From: JAJTZA01 sp041744075
GTDB taxonomy: Bacteria; Verrucomicrobiota; Verrucomicrobiia; Chthoniobacterales; Terrimicrobiaceae
Assembly (NCBI GenBank): GCA_041744075.1
Contig: JBGTLQ010000167.1
Coordinates: forward strand, 1 to 64,000
Length of the DNA: 64,000 nt
Direction: 5' to 3'
Shown here piece by piece: positions 18,336-27,384 of the stretch. The notes under the pieces were generated by a model. The model saw only the letters and a list, made by a program, of their open reading frames with translations. It was not told the origin of the DNA and ran no database searches. Position 1 is the first letter of the stretch; the number at the start of each line of letters is the position of its first letter. The position numbers and the translations under genes were made by a program.

Positions 18336-19382
18336 GTGAAATCTGCCCCATTCCCCCCCGATGAAGAAGCCCGTCAGGCTTCGCTGAAGTCGCTGAACAT
18401 TTTAGAAACTGCCATGGAAGAGCGATTTGAGCGAGTCACCCGCCTGGCCTCCCGACTTCTTGATGTCCCGATCTCCGCGCTCACTCTCCTTGATGGCAGG
18501 CGACAGTGGTTCAAATCAATTCACGGTTTGAATGTCTCAGAGACCTCACGTGATGTTTCATTCTGTGGTCACGCCGTGCTCGGAGAGGACACCTTCCAAG
18601 TGGAGGATGCCACGAAAGATGAACGCTTTTTTGACAATCCCTTGGTGACCGGAGATCCCAGCATCCGATTTTATGCCGGGCATCCGGTCAAGGCCCCCGA
18701 TGGGCGAACGATTGGCACTCTTTGTGTGATTGACCGGAAACCCCGGACCTTGACACCCCACCAAATCGAAGACCTCAAGGATTTGGCGGCCATGGTTGAA
18801 ATCGAATTTAAATCCAATCAGTTGGCGGCCACACAAGCCCAAATGAATGCCGAATTGGCGGAAGCAAAAAAGGCCGTCTTGGTTGATCCACTCACCCGCT
18901 TATGGAACCGGGCGGGCGGAGAAGAATTTCTTGGCCGTCAGCATGCGCTCGCCGTCAAAAACAACGAAAAATTTTGTATTGGGATGATCGACATTGACCA
19001 CTTCAAGAAGGTGAACGACACCTACGGACACGCGGTGGGTGATGAAGTTCTCCGCGAAGTTGCCAAACGCATTCTGCGAAATATCCGATCCGATGACTTT
19101 GCATGCCGCATGGGCGGAGAGGAATTCCTCCTCATGATTAGCGACCCTCATGCCACGGAAGCCCTGGCCATTGCCCAACGAGTGCGTGAGGCCATTCGTG
19201 CCACCCCAATTATTCACGGAGACCACACCATCCCGACCACCATCAGCATGGGGATGGCTTATTTTGATCCCGCGGAAAGCATGGCCTGCGAGGAGGTCAT
19301 CAGTCAGGCTGACGCCTGCTTGTATCAAGCCAAAAATAATGGGCGAGACCGGATTGTCTCACATATTGAGAATAGTGCTTAG
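18336..19382 (+). CDS. GAF-GGDEF diguanylate cyclase
   Basis: 348 residues, no membrane segment. A GAF sensor domain (about 25-165, with VSFCGHAVL and IGTLCVIDRKPR typical of its subclass) is followed by a GGDEF domain (about 180-345) with active-site GGEEF near residue 260. RSDD lies five residues before it, matching the RxxD product-inhibition site. It should make cyclic di-GMP in the cytoplasm under control of a ligand of the GAF domain. The start codon is GTG at 18336. A stem-loop follows the stop; no c-di-GMP hydrolase is nearby. Confidence 0.93.
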   Translation: MKSAPFPPDEEARQASLKSLNILETAMEERFERVTRLASRLLDVPISALTLLDGRRQWFKSIHGLNVSETSRDVSFCGHAVLGEDTFQVEDATKDERFFDNPLVTGDPSIRFYAGHPVKAPDGRTIGTLCVIDRKPRTLTPHQIEDLKDLAAMVEIEFKSNQLAATQAQMNAELAEAKKAVLVDPLTRLWNRAGGEEFLGRQHALAVKNNEKFCIGMIDIDHFKKVNDTYGHAVGDEVLREVAKRILRNIRSDDFACRMGGEEFLLMISDPHATEALAIAQRVREAIRATPIIHGDHTIPTTISMGMAYFDPAESMACEEVISQADACLYQAKNNGRDRIVSHIENSA

Positions 19383-19403
19383 GTAACAGAAAAACATATC
19401 TTA

Positions 19404-19424
19404 GTAAGCCATTTCTTGGCTTAT
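19404..19424 (+). terminator. Stem-loop after the diguanylate cyclase gene
   Basis: Perfect 7-base inverted repeat TAAGCCA (19405-19411) and TGGCTTA (19417-19423) with a 5-base loop, 22 bases after the stop. There is no long T-tract after it, so it may be a weak terminator or a 3' stabiliser. Confidence 0.4.
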
Positions 19425-19448
19425 TGTCATATAGCATTTTGTTCTTGT

Positions 19449-19479
19449 CGAAGCTGGCATTGACGTGATATCAGCTTCG
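19449..19479 (+). promoter_or_regulatory. Inverted repeat just upstream of the secreted haem-protein gene
   Basis: CGAAGCTG (19449-19456) and CAGCTTCG (19472-19479) form an 8-base inverted repeat whose right arm ends two bases before the ATG at 19482. It could hide the ribosome-binding region as an RNA hairpin or serve as an operator. No normal Shine-Dalgarno sequence is seen. Confidence 0.4.
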
Positions 19480-19481
19480 CA

Positions 19482-21557
19482 ATGAAGTCGTATTTCAACC
19501 TTACAAGCGACTCTCACCCCTCCAGAGCCGTCCGTAAAAACAAATGGTGTTGCAGGCCATATGCGCTTCAACGTCACTTTTCACCGATTTTTTGCTGGGG
19601 AGCACTGGCTCTCCTTCCGTCCCCTCTTCTTGGGGCTCCCAACTCTGAGGAAATTCAAAACTTCCGGCTAAGCATTAAGGGAGATCGCGCCATCCAAATC
19701 CGATTTGAAGCTGATTCCACACTCACGCATCAGGTTGAATACTCCAGGGATCTTGTCCATTGGCATCAGCTTCCCCTGCCAGCAAATCCCATTAACTCAA
19801 CAACCTTGGAGCTTTTTGACCCGCAGGGTGTTCGTGAAACTAAGATGTTCTATCGAATACCAAGTGAGCTAACAGGCCCTGTGCCTCCTGTTGCAGAAGG
19901 AGTCTTTCAGCGTTTGGGAAATCTTGGAGAAGGGACGGGCTCAAGCAGTCATTCGTTTTCAATCTCTTATCCCGAGTCAGTCCTCGTTCCTGTCGAAGAC
20001 CCGGCCTATGGTCAGGGGAGCTCCGAAGCAAACCGGATGTCAGAACAACAGGTAACCAGCGCCATTGCCGAGGGCATCAAATCATGGAGAAAGCCGGGAG
20101 CCCACGGAAGTTGCGTCAGTTGTCACAGCCCTGATGCCTTCGATCTTGCTGTCATTGGCTACAGTGATGCAGATATCACCCGCCGGGCGCTTGATCATGT
20201 CCCTGTGGGAGATGCCGTAAAGATTGTGGAACTTGTGAAGGCGATGCGTCAGCGTTACGCCATTGATCGCCCCCTGCATCCGCTGAACTTTCGTCCTCTG
20301 CAGCCGGGTCATGAGGTTTTGCCAGGGACCACCCACGAAGCTCGCGATCTGTCTTTTGGCAATTACCTGAATGAATTGGGTCTAATTTGGGCAGAGGGTC
20401 GCATTGAGTCTCGCGAGCAGGCTCTTGCGGCCCAAGCCGAACTCCTGGCCATTGACCTCCGCAAATTGCGCGTTGGGATCCCTTTCGATCGTTGGTCCGA
20501 GGATGGGCACCGGGGCACCGGACATGTGAGTGTTTCCGAGTGGGTTCCGAACATGGGGGTCCAGCCACTGGAGGAACGGGCCGCAGAGTGGTATGGGCTT
20601 CATGACGCGTATCTTGCCGACCCCTCGGACGAAAACTTTTGGGCGTATTACAACAAAATTCCCGAATTGCTGCGACCCATCGAGCCTGCCGGGTTCGAAC
20701 TGGCTCAGCAGTGGAACGTGTTAAAATACGAATCGCTTCAAGTTGGGCAGCACATGCTCCGGCATCAATCCCTGGCCTATCCCGATCCCTTGGTGGATCG
20801 GGTGGGCGGAGTTGTTGCCAACCGTCTTGGTGTCATCGCGCGGAATCCCCTCTTCCGCACGGGGGATCATATCCGCCGGTTCCCTCTGGAGTATGACGCG
20901 GCAAACCCTTCTACGACCTTCCCTCCCTTCCTGGCAGGAACAATCCCAACGACTCAGGCTGCGTTAAAAAATGAAAATATCAACTTTCAGCGCGTGTGGT
21001 TCTGGATGGGTTGGGCCTACGACCCGCCTCTCCTTCTGTCAGATAACATATTTCAAACGATTGAGGGTGACTACCTCTACGCCAGCCTGCTTCAGCATTA
21101 TAAAATTCATCATGCGTTTGTTGTGGCGATGACTTCAGTGGCCAAGGCCAATGTGGCGGGTTATTTTGATGCGCCGGGACCGGGTGTGGCAGGACACGGG
21201 AAATGGGCCGCATTTAACCCTTTCATGGTATTGCACCACATTGAACGCAATCGCAATGAACCGCCAGCCAACACCCCGAGGCGAGTTTTGCATGACCGCA
21301 TGTATTCCAATACCGCGAGGATGTGGATCTATCTCGTCCATGAAGACCTTGAGCGGACAGGCACGGTTTTTGATCGTGACCTTGTGAGGGGTTGTGTCCG
21401 CTTTTGCAGGGCTTGGCTTGACGAGACAGACGAGGGATTGAACCTTGCTGACATTGACGCCGTGGTGGCCGACATCGAACTTCGATTAGACACCGCCCAA
21501 GAATTGCGAACCGATTTCAGCGGACCCGATCTTCCAGGAGGGTTGCCATTTAACTAG
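19482..21557 (+). CDS. Large secreted protein with one c-type haem motif
   Basis: 691 residues. A hydrophobic segment at about 34-51 after a long basic N-terminus suggests an export signal. Residues ~55-130 form a beta-rich segment with VEYSRDLVHWHQL, a pattern frequent in verrucomicrobial secreted proteins. A single CVSCH haem-binding motif lies at about 211-215 in a short cytochrome c-like stretch (AIAEGIKSW before it). The remaining ~450 residues are not recognised; they are rich in Trp, Tyr and His and may form a helical enzyme domain. An oxidoreductase or haem-bearing surface protein is possible, but no function is assigned. Confidence 0.85.
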   Translation: MKSYFNLTSDSHPSRAVRKNKWCCRPYALQRHFSPIFCWGALALLPSPLLGAPNSEEIQNFRLSIKGDRAIQIRFEADSTLTHQVEYSRDLVHWHQLPLPANPINSTTLELFDPQGVRETKMFYRIPSELTGPVPPVAEGVFQRLGNLGEGTGSSSHSFSISYPESVLVPVEDPAYGQGSSEANRMSEQQVTSAIAEGIKSWRKPGAHGSCVSCHSPDAFDLAVIGYSDADITRRALDHVPVGDAVKIVELVKAMRQRYAIDRPLHPLNFRPLQPGHEVLPGTTHEARDLSFGNYLNELGLIWAEGRIESREQALAAQAELLAIDLRKLRVGIPFDRWSEDGHRGTGHVSVSEWVPNMGVQPLEERAAEWYGLHDAYLADPSDENFWAYYNKIPELLRPIEPAGFELAQQWNVLKYESLQVGQHMLRHQSLAYPDPLVDRVGGVVANRLGVIARNPLFRTGDHIRRFPLEYDAANPSTTFPPFLAGTIPTTQAALKNENINFQRVWFWMGWAYDPPLLLSDNIFQTIEGDYLYASLLQHYKIHHAFVVAMTSVAKANVAGYFDAPGPGVAGHGKWAAFNPFMVLHHIERNRNEPPANTPRRVLHDRMYSNTARMWIYLVHEDLERTGTVFDRDLVRGCVRFCRAWLDETDEGLNLADIDAVVADIELRLDTAQELRTDFSGPDLPGGLPFN

Positions 21558-21604
21558 CTCTGAGTTCTCAAGGAAGAGCGATGTCGCTAGCAGTCGCAAC
21601 GACG

Positions 21605-23575
21605 CTATCCTTTTTTCTTTTTATCCTCTTCCTGTTTCGCAGCCTTTTTGTCCTGCTTCTCGGCTTTGGCGGGACGACTGGCCTCTTTCTGCTTCTGCTG
21701 CTTTGGAGCTTCTGCGCGACGTTCCTGTTTCTGCTGTTTAGGACGGTTTTCCGATCTCTCTTGCCTCTGTTGCCGTTGGGGCTGGGCTTGTTGCCGTTGG
21801 GGCTGTGCTTGTTGCCGTTGGGGCTGAGCCTGTTGCCGTTGGGGTTGGGCCTGTTGCCGTTGGGGTTTGGCGTCACGACGCTCCTGACGAGCCTGTTGTC
21901 GATCTTCTTGGTTCACCTGAGGTGCAGGCTGTGTGGGGCGAACAAGTGGTCGCGATCCAGGTTGTTGCGCGTTGGGCCGCTGTGTGCTGCGATTTTCGGT
22001 ATCACGTGCCTCGGAACGTTTTGGGGCCTTGGATGGATTCCGGGAAGTGGACGTGGCCCGTTCCTCGGCGGCAGCAGGAGGTGTTGACCCTGGTGTCTGA
22101 ATTTCCGAGCGATCTGCCCTGTTAGGATTACGAGGAGTTTCTGCGTCACCAGGAAGTGAGTCACGTCGTTCTTGGCGAGCTTGTTGACGCTCCCGCTGAC
22201 GATCCTCATTCACCCGAGGTGCGGGCTCTGCGGGTTGGGCGGAAGGCCGTGATCTTGGTTGTTCGGCGTTCGGCTGCTGGGCGTTGCGATCCTCGGGATT
22301 ACGATCCTCGTTGCGGAGAGGGGTATCCGAGGGGGTCCGATCAGAGCGCCTTTCCCGGCCATCGATGGTTGTGGGAGGCGTTGAACCGGGACTCTCGTTT
22401 CCTGGACGATCCGCTCTGTTTGGGATGCGAGTGGACTCCTCGTCAATTGGAAGCGCGTCGTCAGAGGTGATCTCGCGACCATTATTGCGTCGATTGGCTC
22501 GTTCTGCTGTTCTCTCGAGTTTGCGATCCTGCCTTTCCAGACGAGCAGGGCGTGGCAGATTGCTCTCAAGTTCGGGATTGAAACGGCCAACGCGGTCGCC
22601 CCGATTGTTTCTATCATTACGGGCCTCGTCTTGCAGGTCATTTCTGTTGGACTTATTGCTCACATAACGAGCGTTGCCGTTGTTGTTGCGTTGGCGTTGG
22701 TTGGTCTGGCGAATGGCGCTGTTACTAGGTTGCCATTCGTTGACGTTTGTTACGTCAATGTTCACGACATTCACATTACTATTGTTGTTGATGTTGTTGT
22801 TTCCCCCACCACCCCAACCACCCCAGCCGCCTTGATTGCCCCAACCGCTGTTCCAGTTGTTGTTATTCCATCCGCGCCAATTTCCGCGATAAAGACAGCG
22901 CTGATTCCAGTCGAAGTCATAGTTTAACCAAGCACCAACTGCGAATCCCACTCCAAAGGTCAGCAAAGGAGCTGGATCATAGGATTGAACATAAACCACT
23001 TGCGGGTCGTATTGGGGGACATAGATAATTTCAGGGTCAGCTGGGACAATGCGAATGACCTCCTCCACGACAACAACTTTTTGCTCAGGCGTGTCTTTGA
23101 GGTTCCCCGCCGCCCTGGCCTGCTCTCTGAGTCCTTGAATCACATTCATGACATCCGCAGGTTGCTCAACAAACGCCTCACCAACAGCGGCTGTCCATTG
23201 CAAGTTTTCATCCATCCAGGTCAGCACCTCTGGGTACCTGCTCAGAGATTTGACACTGTCATCCCATGGCTGGCTTTCAATGAGGGCTTCGGAAGGGTTT
23301 TGTTGAATAAATCGAGCACCAAGCACAATGTCCGATGGCACTGTGGATGCCGGCAGGATCACTGCGATCAAGGCGTCTGGATAAAGGGCAATAGGAGCAA
23401 GGAGCTGACTGAGTTCCTCAGCGTTCAGTTTTGGAATCGCCGTTTCTGCGACTAGCACGGATTGAGGTGCCGTTTGCGCGAGTCCGAGGGGACCGGAGGC
23501 AAGGACGGAGGCCACAGCAAAAAGCCGAAGCGGTCGCAAGCTCTTGGAAAGGTTTAGTGACGAGTGAGTTTTCAT
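21605..23575 (-). CDS. Secreted DUF3300-family protein with low-complexity tail
   Basis: 656 residues from the ATG at 23575, which gives a clean signal peptide (LRPLRLFAVASVLASGPLGLAQ). Residues ~45-260 match DUF3300: a stretch on choosing 'LLAPIALYPDALIAVILPAST', then 'VPADPEIIYVPQYDPQVVYVQSYDP'. The remainder is disordered: Asn/Trp/Gly-rich, then Arg/Asn/Pro-rich, five PQRQQAQ units, and a Lys-rich end. It is probably exported and bound to envelope or polyanions; function unknown. The frame extends upstream to 23689, but that start would bury the signal peptide. Confidence 0.85.
   Translation of the reverse strand: MKTHSSLNLSKSLRPLRLFAVASVLASGPLGLAQTAPQSVLVAETAIPKLNAEELSQLLAPIALYPDALIAVILPASTVPSDIVLGARFIQQNPSEALIESQPWDDSVKSLSRYPEVLTWMDENLQWTAAVGEAFVEQPADVMNVIQGLREQARAAGNLKDTPEQKVVVVEEVIRIVPADPEIIYVPQYDPQVVYVQSYDPAPLLTFGVGFAVGAWLNYDFDWNQRCLYRGNWRGWNNNNWNSGWGNQGGWGGWGGGGNNNINNNSNVNVVNIDVTNVNEWQPSNSAIRQTNQRQRNNNGNARYVSNKSNRNDLQDEARNDRNNRGDRVGRFNPELESNLPRPARLERQDRKLERTAERANRRNNGREITSDDALPIDEESTRIPNRADRPGNESPGSTPPTTIDGRERRSDRTPSDTPLRNEDRNPEDRNAQQPNAEQPRSRPSAQPAEPAPRVNEDRQRERQQARQERRDSLPGDAETPRNPNRADRSEIQTPGSTPPAAAEERATSTSRNPSKAPKRSEARDTENRSTQRPNAQQPGSRPLVRPTQPAPQVNQEDRQQARQERRDAKPQRQQAQPQRQQAQPQRQQAQPQRQQAQPQRQQRQERSENRPKQQKQERRAEAPKQQKQKEASRPAKAEKQDKKAAKQEEDKKKKG
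21770..21874 (-). repeat. Five tandem 21-base units inside the DUF3300 gene
   Basis: On the plus strand the core TTGCCGTTGGGG starts at 21770, 21791, 21812, 21833 and 21854, exactly 21 bases apart. In the gene this encodes repeated PQRQQAQ heptapeptides. The units differ by only a few bases, so the array is young and likely to vary in copy number. Confidence 0.92.
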
Positions 23576-23788
23576 GATTGAAGATACGCTGGATTGTAAC
23601 AAGGGGTGATGGGGTGTATCCCGAAGTGGCTTTGATACGTCAAAACCAGCAGGGTTGAGTGAATGGGAGAGGCGAGGAGTGGTGTTCATAATCAGTGTGA
23701 TTGCTTAAACAACGCAGGCAATGGCCATTTATTCATTCAAAGCAAATCATTGGTTTTAAAAAGAGATCGCAGGTAGCATCGTCATTGG

Positions 23789-25306
23789 ATGAGAAAAGTT
23801 GACGGAAATGCCGATAAAAAACGCTACCAAGAGCTGAGGCAGCTGACATGGGAACGTCTTTGGACGGAGGAAGTGCCACGATTTGACAGGGCAGAATCCG
23901 GTGAACGGGCCGCCAATGTGGCATTAATCAGGGCGGTGGGTGTGGTTTTTGCTGAGAGCGGTAATGATCAGCAACGGTCTGATGTGAAACGCTGGCTGCG
24001 GGCGCTTTTGAATGATTCCCACGAAAAAATCCGGCGATATGCCATCGCCGCGCTGCCAAAGATGGGTGCCGGCATCGATGAAGAGAAGGATTTGGTCACC
24101 TTGCTTAAAAAATCAGAAAATGATCGGGAAAAGCGGTTTTTGGCCGTTGCGTTGGGTAAGATCGGTGGAGAGCAGACGCTTGCCGTGGCGCGTGGAATGT
24201 TCCCTCAGATTGAGCAGAAAGCTATGGCATCCGTGGCACGATCCCTGAGCCCGGGCGCCATTCATAGCCATCAAATGCTCCACGACGTCCAAGGCCTCAA
24301 AATTCATTTCCGATCACGCCGAGGGCTCGAACAATTTGTGGTGGAGGAGGTCGAAGCCAATACAAAATTTCGTATCCTTGGTCAGGAGGTCGGGCTGGTG
24401 ATTGCCGAACCAACTGGACCGTTCTCCCTGGCCGATTTATACGTTGCGCGTTGTTGTGGCACGGTCTCATTGTGTCCAGGCTCGGAGGCGAGATCGCTGA
24501 AAGACTTGGCCGGGATCCTGAGCTCCCCGGTGGCACTCAATGTTTTGAAGTCCTTGACCACAGGAACCATACGCTATCGCATTGATTTTGTATCCAAGGG
24601 TCACCAACGCGGAGCGGTCAAGGAACTTGCCAATCTGGTTTTTTCCAGGTGTCCGGACATTCTCAATGATGCAAGGGAAGCGCTTTGGTCCGTGGATATT
24701 TATTCCACCCCACGAGGCGATCTGCTGGAAATCCGGCCCCGCCTGAAGCCTGACCCCCGATTTGCCTATCGCGTGAAAGACATTCCTGCAGCCTCGCACC
24801 CCCCCCTTGCCGCCTGCATGGCCCAGTTGGCTGATCGGCATCTTGAGGAAACGGTCTGGGATCCGTTCTGCGGCTCGGGCACAGAACTCATCGAATTAGC
24901 CCGGCTTGGGGGAATCAAAAAAATTTACGGCACTGATCTCAGCTCCGAAGCGCTTGATGCCGCGAAAACCAACTTTGCCGCAGCAGGATTGAACGATTCG
25001 AAGCCCGAGTTCGCACGGTGCGACTTTCGTGACTACCTGAAGAGCACTCAGATTCGACCGGGGAGCCTCAGCCTTATGATCACTAATCCCCCCATGGGCA
25101 TGCGCATCCCCATTGCAAATTTACGGGAGTTGATCACTGACCTCTTGGAGGTTGCCGCCGAGGTGCTCAAACCCGGAGGCCGATTGGTTTTTGTTAACCC
25201 CATCAAATCCCCCGCGCTGTCACATCCGGCACTCAAAGGTCAATACCACCAGAGGGTGGATATGTCGGGGTTTGATTGTGCGTTAGAAAAATACCTAAAA
25301 CTTTGA
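23789..25306 (+). CDS. Helical-repeat domain fused to a UPF0020-type RNA methyltransferase
   Basis: 505 residues. Residues ~15-155 are helical and HEAT-like (VKRWLRALLNDSHEKIRRYAIAALPKMG; REKRFLAVALGKIGGEQTLAVARGMF). From ~165 there is a THUMP-like region and then a Rossmann methyltransferase: DPFCGSGTELIELARLGG binds S-adenosylmethionine and NPPMG at about 433 is the catalytic NPP(F/Y)-type motif of N2-guanine or N6-adenine enzymes. The target is probably rRNA or tRNA guanine, as for RlmL/Trm14 relatives; this is inference. The ClpX-like gene follows 55 bases later on the same strand. Confidence 0.86.
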   Translation: MRKVDGNADKKRYQELRQLTWERLWTEEVPRFDRAESGERAANVALIRAVGVVFAESGNDQQRSDVKRWLRALLNDSHEKIRRYAIAALPKMGAGIDEEKDLVTLLKKSENDREKRFLAVALGKIGGEQTLAVARGMFPQIEQKAMASVARSLSPGAIHSHQMLHDVQGLKIHFRSRRGLEQFVVEEVEANTKFRILGQEVGLVIAEPTGPFSLADLYVARCCGTVSLCPGSEARSLKDLAGILSSPVALNVLKSLTTGTIRYRIDFVSKGHQRGAVKELANLVFSRCPDILNDAREALWSVDIYSTPRGDLLEIRPRLKPDPRFAYRVKDIPAASHPPLAACMAQLADRHLEETVWDPFCGSGTELIELARLGGIKKIYGTDLSSEALDAAKTNFAAAGLNDSKPEFARCDFRDYLKSTQIRPGSLSLMITNPPMGMRIPIANLRELITDLLEVAAEVLKPGGRLVFVNPIKSPALSHPALKGQYHQRVDMSGFDCALEKYLKL

Positions 25307-25361
25307 TTAGGTGCTGATGACTTGCGGGAATGGCATTCCTCGGCGAGTCTTTCCAAGTCTT

Positions 25362-27005
25362 ATGAGCAATCAGCCCCTACCAACACCCGAACAACTCCAC
25401 CAACGTCTCCAAGACTTTCTCCGTTCCGGATTTACTCAACCCTCGGAAAGCGAACCTTCCGATGACGGAAGCACATCGGTAAAAGATAAAAAGGAGCAGG
25501 TGTTTTCCTTCAACCTGCTGCCTCGTGACATCAAGAAGCACTTGGATCGTTTCGTGATCCAGCAGGACGATGCCAAAAGAGCGTTGGCGATTGCGGTATG
25601 TGACCACTACAACCATGCCCGTCATGCCGCTTCGCTCTCGCCCGAAGAGAGTGCAAAACTTGAATACGCCAAGCAAAATGTCCTTCTCATCGGCCCCACG
25701 GGTGTGGGGAAAACCTATCTGGTTAAACACGTGGCGGAACTTATCGGAGTTCCTTTTGTAAAAGCCGACGCTACAAAATTCAGCGAAACCGGCTATGTGG
25801 GCGGTGATGTGGATGATCTTGTGAGAGAACTTCTCCATAGAGCCGATGGCGACGCCTCGCTGGCTCAATTCGGAATGGTTTACATCGATGAAATTGACAA
25901 GATTGCGGCTGCCGGGGATTTTGTTGGCAGGGATGTCAGCGGTCGGGGAGTTCAATCCGCCTTGCTGAAGCTCATGGAGGAGACCGAGGTTCCGCTCCGC
26001 AGCCCGAATGATCTGCAATCTCAGATTCAGGCGGCTATGGAATTTCAGCGCCGCGGCAAAGCAACCCGCGAATCAATCAACACACGACACATTTTGTTTA
26101 TTGTCTCCGGGGCCTTTGAAAAGCTCACCCCGCGAATCACCCAGCGTCTCAAGCAGACCAACATCGGCTTCGGTGCCGAACAAATGACACCCCCGGAAGA
26201 AGCAAGCATCCTTCGACTCGCGGAAACCCGTGATTTTGTGGACTTCGGGATGGAGCCTGAATTTATGGGACGCCTGCCCATCCGGGTCGTGTGCGATCCC
26301 CTCACCGAAGGAGATCTCTTCGATATCATGAAGTCATCGGAAGGCAGCATCATCCGCCAATACGAACGGGCGTTCCGAGCCTATGGGATCGAGGTGTTTT
26401 TTGAGGAAGGCGCTCTACAAACAATCGCCGCTTCTGCCGCCAAGGAACAAACGGGAGCTCGCGCACTCCTCAGCGTCTGCGAGAAAATTCTTCGTGATTT
26501 CAAATTTGAACTGCCAGGCTCAGGCGTCAAATCTTTCACCGTAACGCCGCAGCTTGTAGAAAACCCCCAAGAAGCGCTCAGCGTCCTCCTTGAACTTGGT
26601 CATGAGGAACACGAAAAAGCCCTCCGCTCCATCGTTCACGAATTCGCCCGCCGTTTTTCAGCGGAGCATCACGTCACGTTTTCATTCGAGGAAGCGGCCA
26701 CGGATCTGATTCTGGAAAAAGCTGAAAAGTCCGAAACGGGAATTCGCGCATTTTGCGCCAAAGCTTTCCGCGATTATGAATTTGGCTTGGCCCTGGTGCA
26801 CAAAAACAGCGGGAAGACTCACTTTAAAATCACCGCCGAGGCTGTGGACAACCCGGACCGCGTCTTGAGCCAATGGGTCGTCGCCTCCTATCGCGAAGGA
26901 GGAGAGCAATCAAGTGTCACCTCGCAGTCATCAACTGCTGAAAATGCCGCATTGGCTAGGGAGAAGGATACTTCAGATCCCAAAAGGGCAGATCAGCAAT
27001 CCTGA
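25362..27005 (+). CDS. ClpX-like AAA+ unfoldase without zinc domain, with C-terminal extension
   Basis: 547 residues from the ATG at 25362 (MSNQPLPTPEQLHQ). The AAA+ core follows ClpX closely: Walker A GPTGVGKT at ~111, pore loop ETGYVGGDV, Walker B MVYIDEIDKIA, and an IGFGA tripeptide loop of the kind that docks onto ClpP, then GMEPEFMGRLP and the sensor-2 region KEQTGARALLSV. The N-terminal Cys4 zinc domain of normal ClpX is absent, replaced by ~60 polar residues. About 150 residues follow the core, with an RxFCAKAFRDYEFGL stretch, and are not recognised. Probably a specialised ClpP partner; a chaperone-only role is possible. Confidence 0.88.
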   Translation: MSNQPLPTPEQLHQRLQDFLRSGFTQPSESEPSDDGSTSVKDKKEQVFSFNLLPRDIKKHLDRFVIQQDDAKRALAIAVCDHYNHARHAASLSPEESAKLEYAKQNVLLIGPTGVGKTYLVKHVAELIGVPFVKADATKFSETGYVGGDVDDLVRELLHRADGDASLAQFGMVYIDEIDKIAAAGDFVGRDVSGRGVQSALLKLMEETEVPLRSPNDLQSQIQAAMEFQRRGKATRESINTRHILFIVSGAFEKLTPRITQRLKQTNIGFGAEQMTPPEEASILRLAETRDFVDFGMEPEFMGRLPIRVVCDPLTEGDLFDIMKSSEGSIIRQYERAFRAYGIEVFFEEGALQTIAASAAKEQTGARALLSVCEKILRDFKFELPGSGVKSFTVTPQLVENPQEALSVLLELGHEEHEKALRSIVHEFARRFSAEHHVTFSFEEAATDLILEKAEKSETGIRAFCAKAFRDYEFGLALVHKNSGKTHFKITAEAVDNPDRVLSQWVVASYREGGEQSSVTSQSSTAENAALAREKDTSDPKRADQQS

Positions 27006-27045
27006 TCGCCCTTCCTCCCATCCAAGAGAAATATTGTTACGGTTC

Positions 27046-27321
27046 TTATTCCTCGTCAGCCTCGTCCTCGCAGATTTCCTCAGCCTTCCGCGACAAACGG
27101 TGGGAGAGGATGAAAAAGCTGGGCACCCAGAGCCCAATAAAAATACCGAACCTTTCTCCATAAGCACGATTCTCGCGTGAAGCGGTGAACCATGTCACAA
27201 TGGACGCCACAATTGACAAAAATCCCAAATAGAGGGTGATGTCAGCGAGCAGTTTCAGGTTATTCTTTGTGTAAACTGCGCAAACAGGCTTGATGTAATT
27301 TTCCAGATCGCTCTTATTCAT
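27046..27321 (-). CDS. Small two-helix membrane protein
   Basis: 91 residues from the ATG at 27321 (MNKSDLENYIKPVCAVYTKNN). Two hydrophobic segments (about 21-42 and 55-72) are linked by a short charged loop, and the C-terminus is acidic (EEICEDEADEE). Family not recognised. It lies between plus-strand genes and is read against them, with its start 63 bases from the divergent secreted-protein gene. It could be a small membrane subunit or regulator; no function assigned. Confidence 0.65.
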   Translation of the reverse strand: MNKSDLENYIKPVCAVYTKNNLKLLADITLYLGFLSIVASIVTWFTASRENRAYGERFGIFIGLWVPSFFILSHRLSRKAEEICEDEADEE

Positions 27322-27384
27322 AGATCTCAATCTTATCATGTCTATTCCAGCCGTCAAACTCCGTCTCACCACCCAAACCACCTT

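Noticed and set aside
21581..22087. 168-codon Leu-rich plus-strand frame resembling membrane helices
   Set aside because: It is the reverse of the Gln/Arg/Pro-rich tail of the DUF3300 gene; the Leu/Gly repeats mirror the 21-base units.
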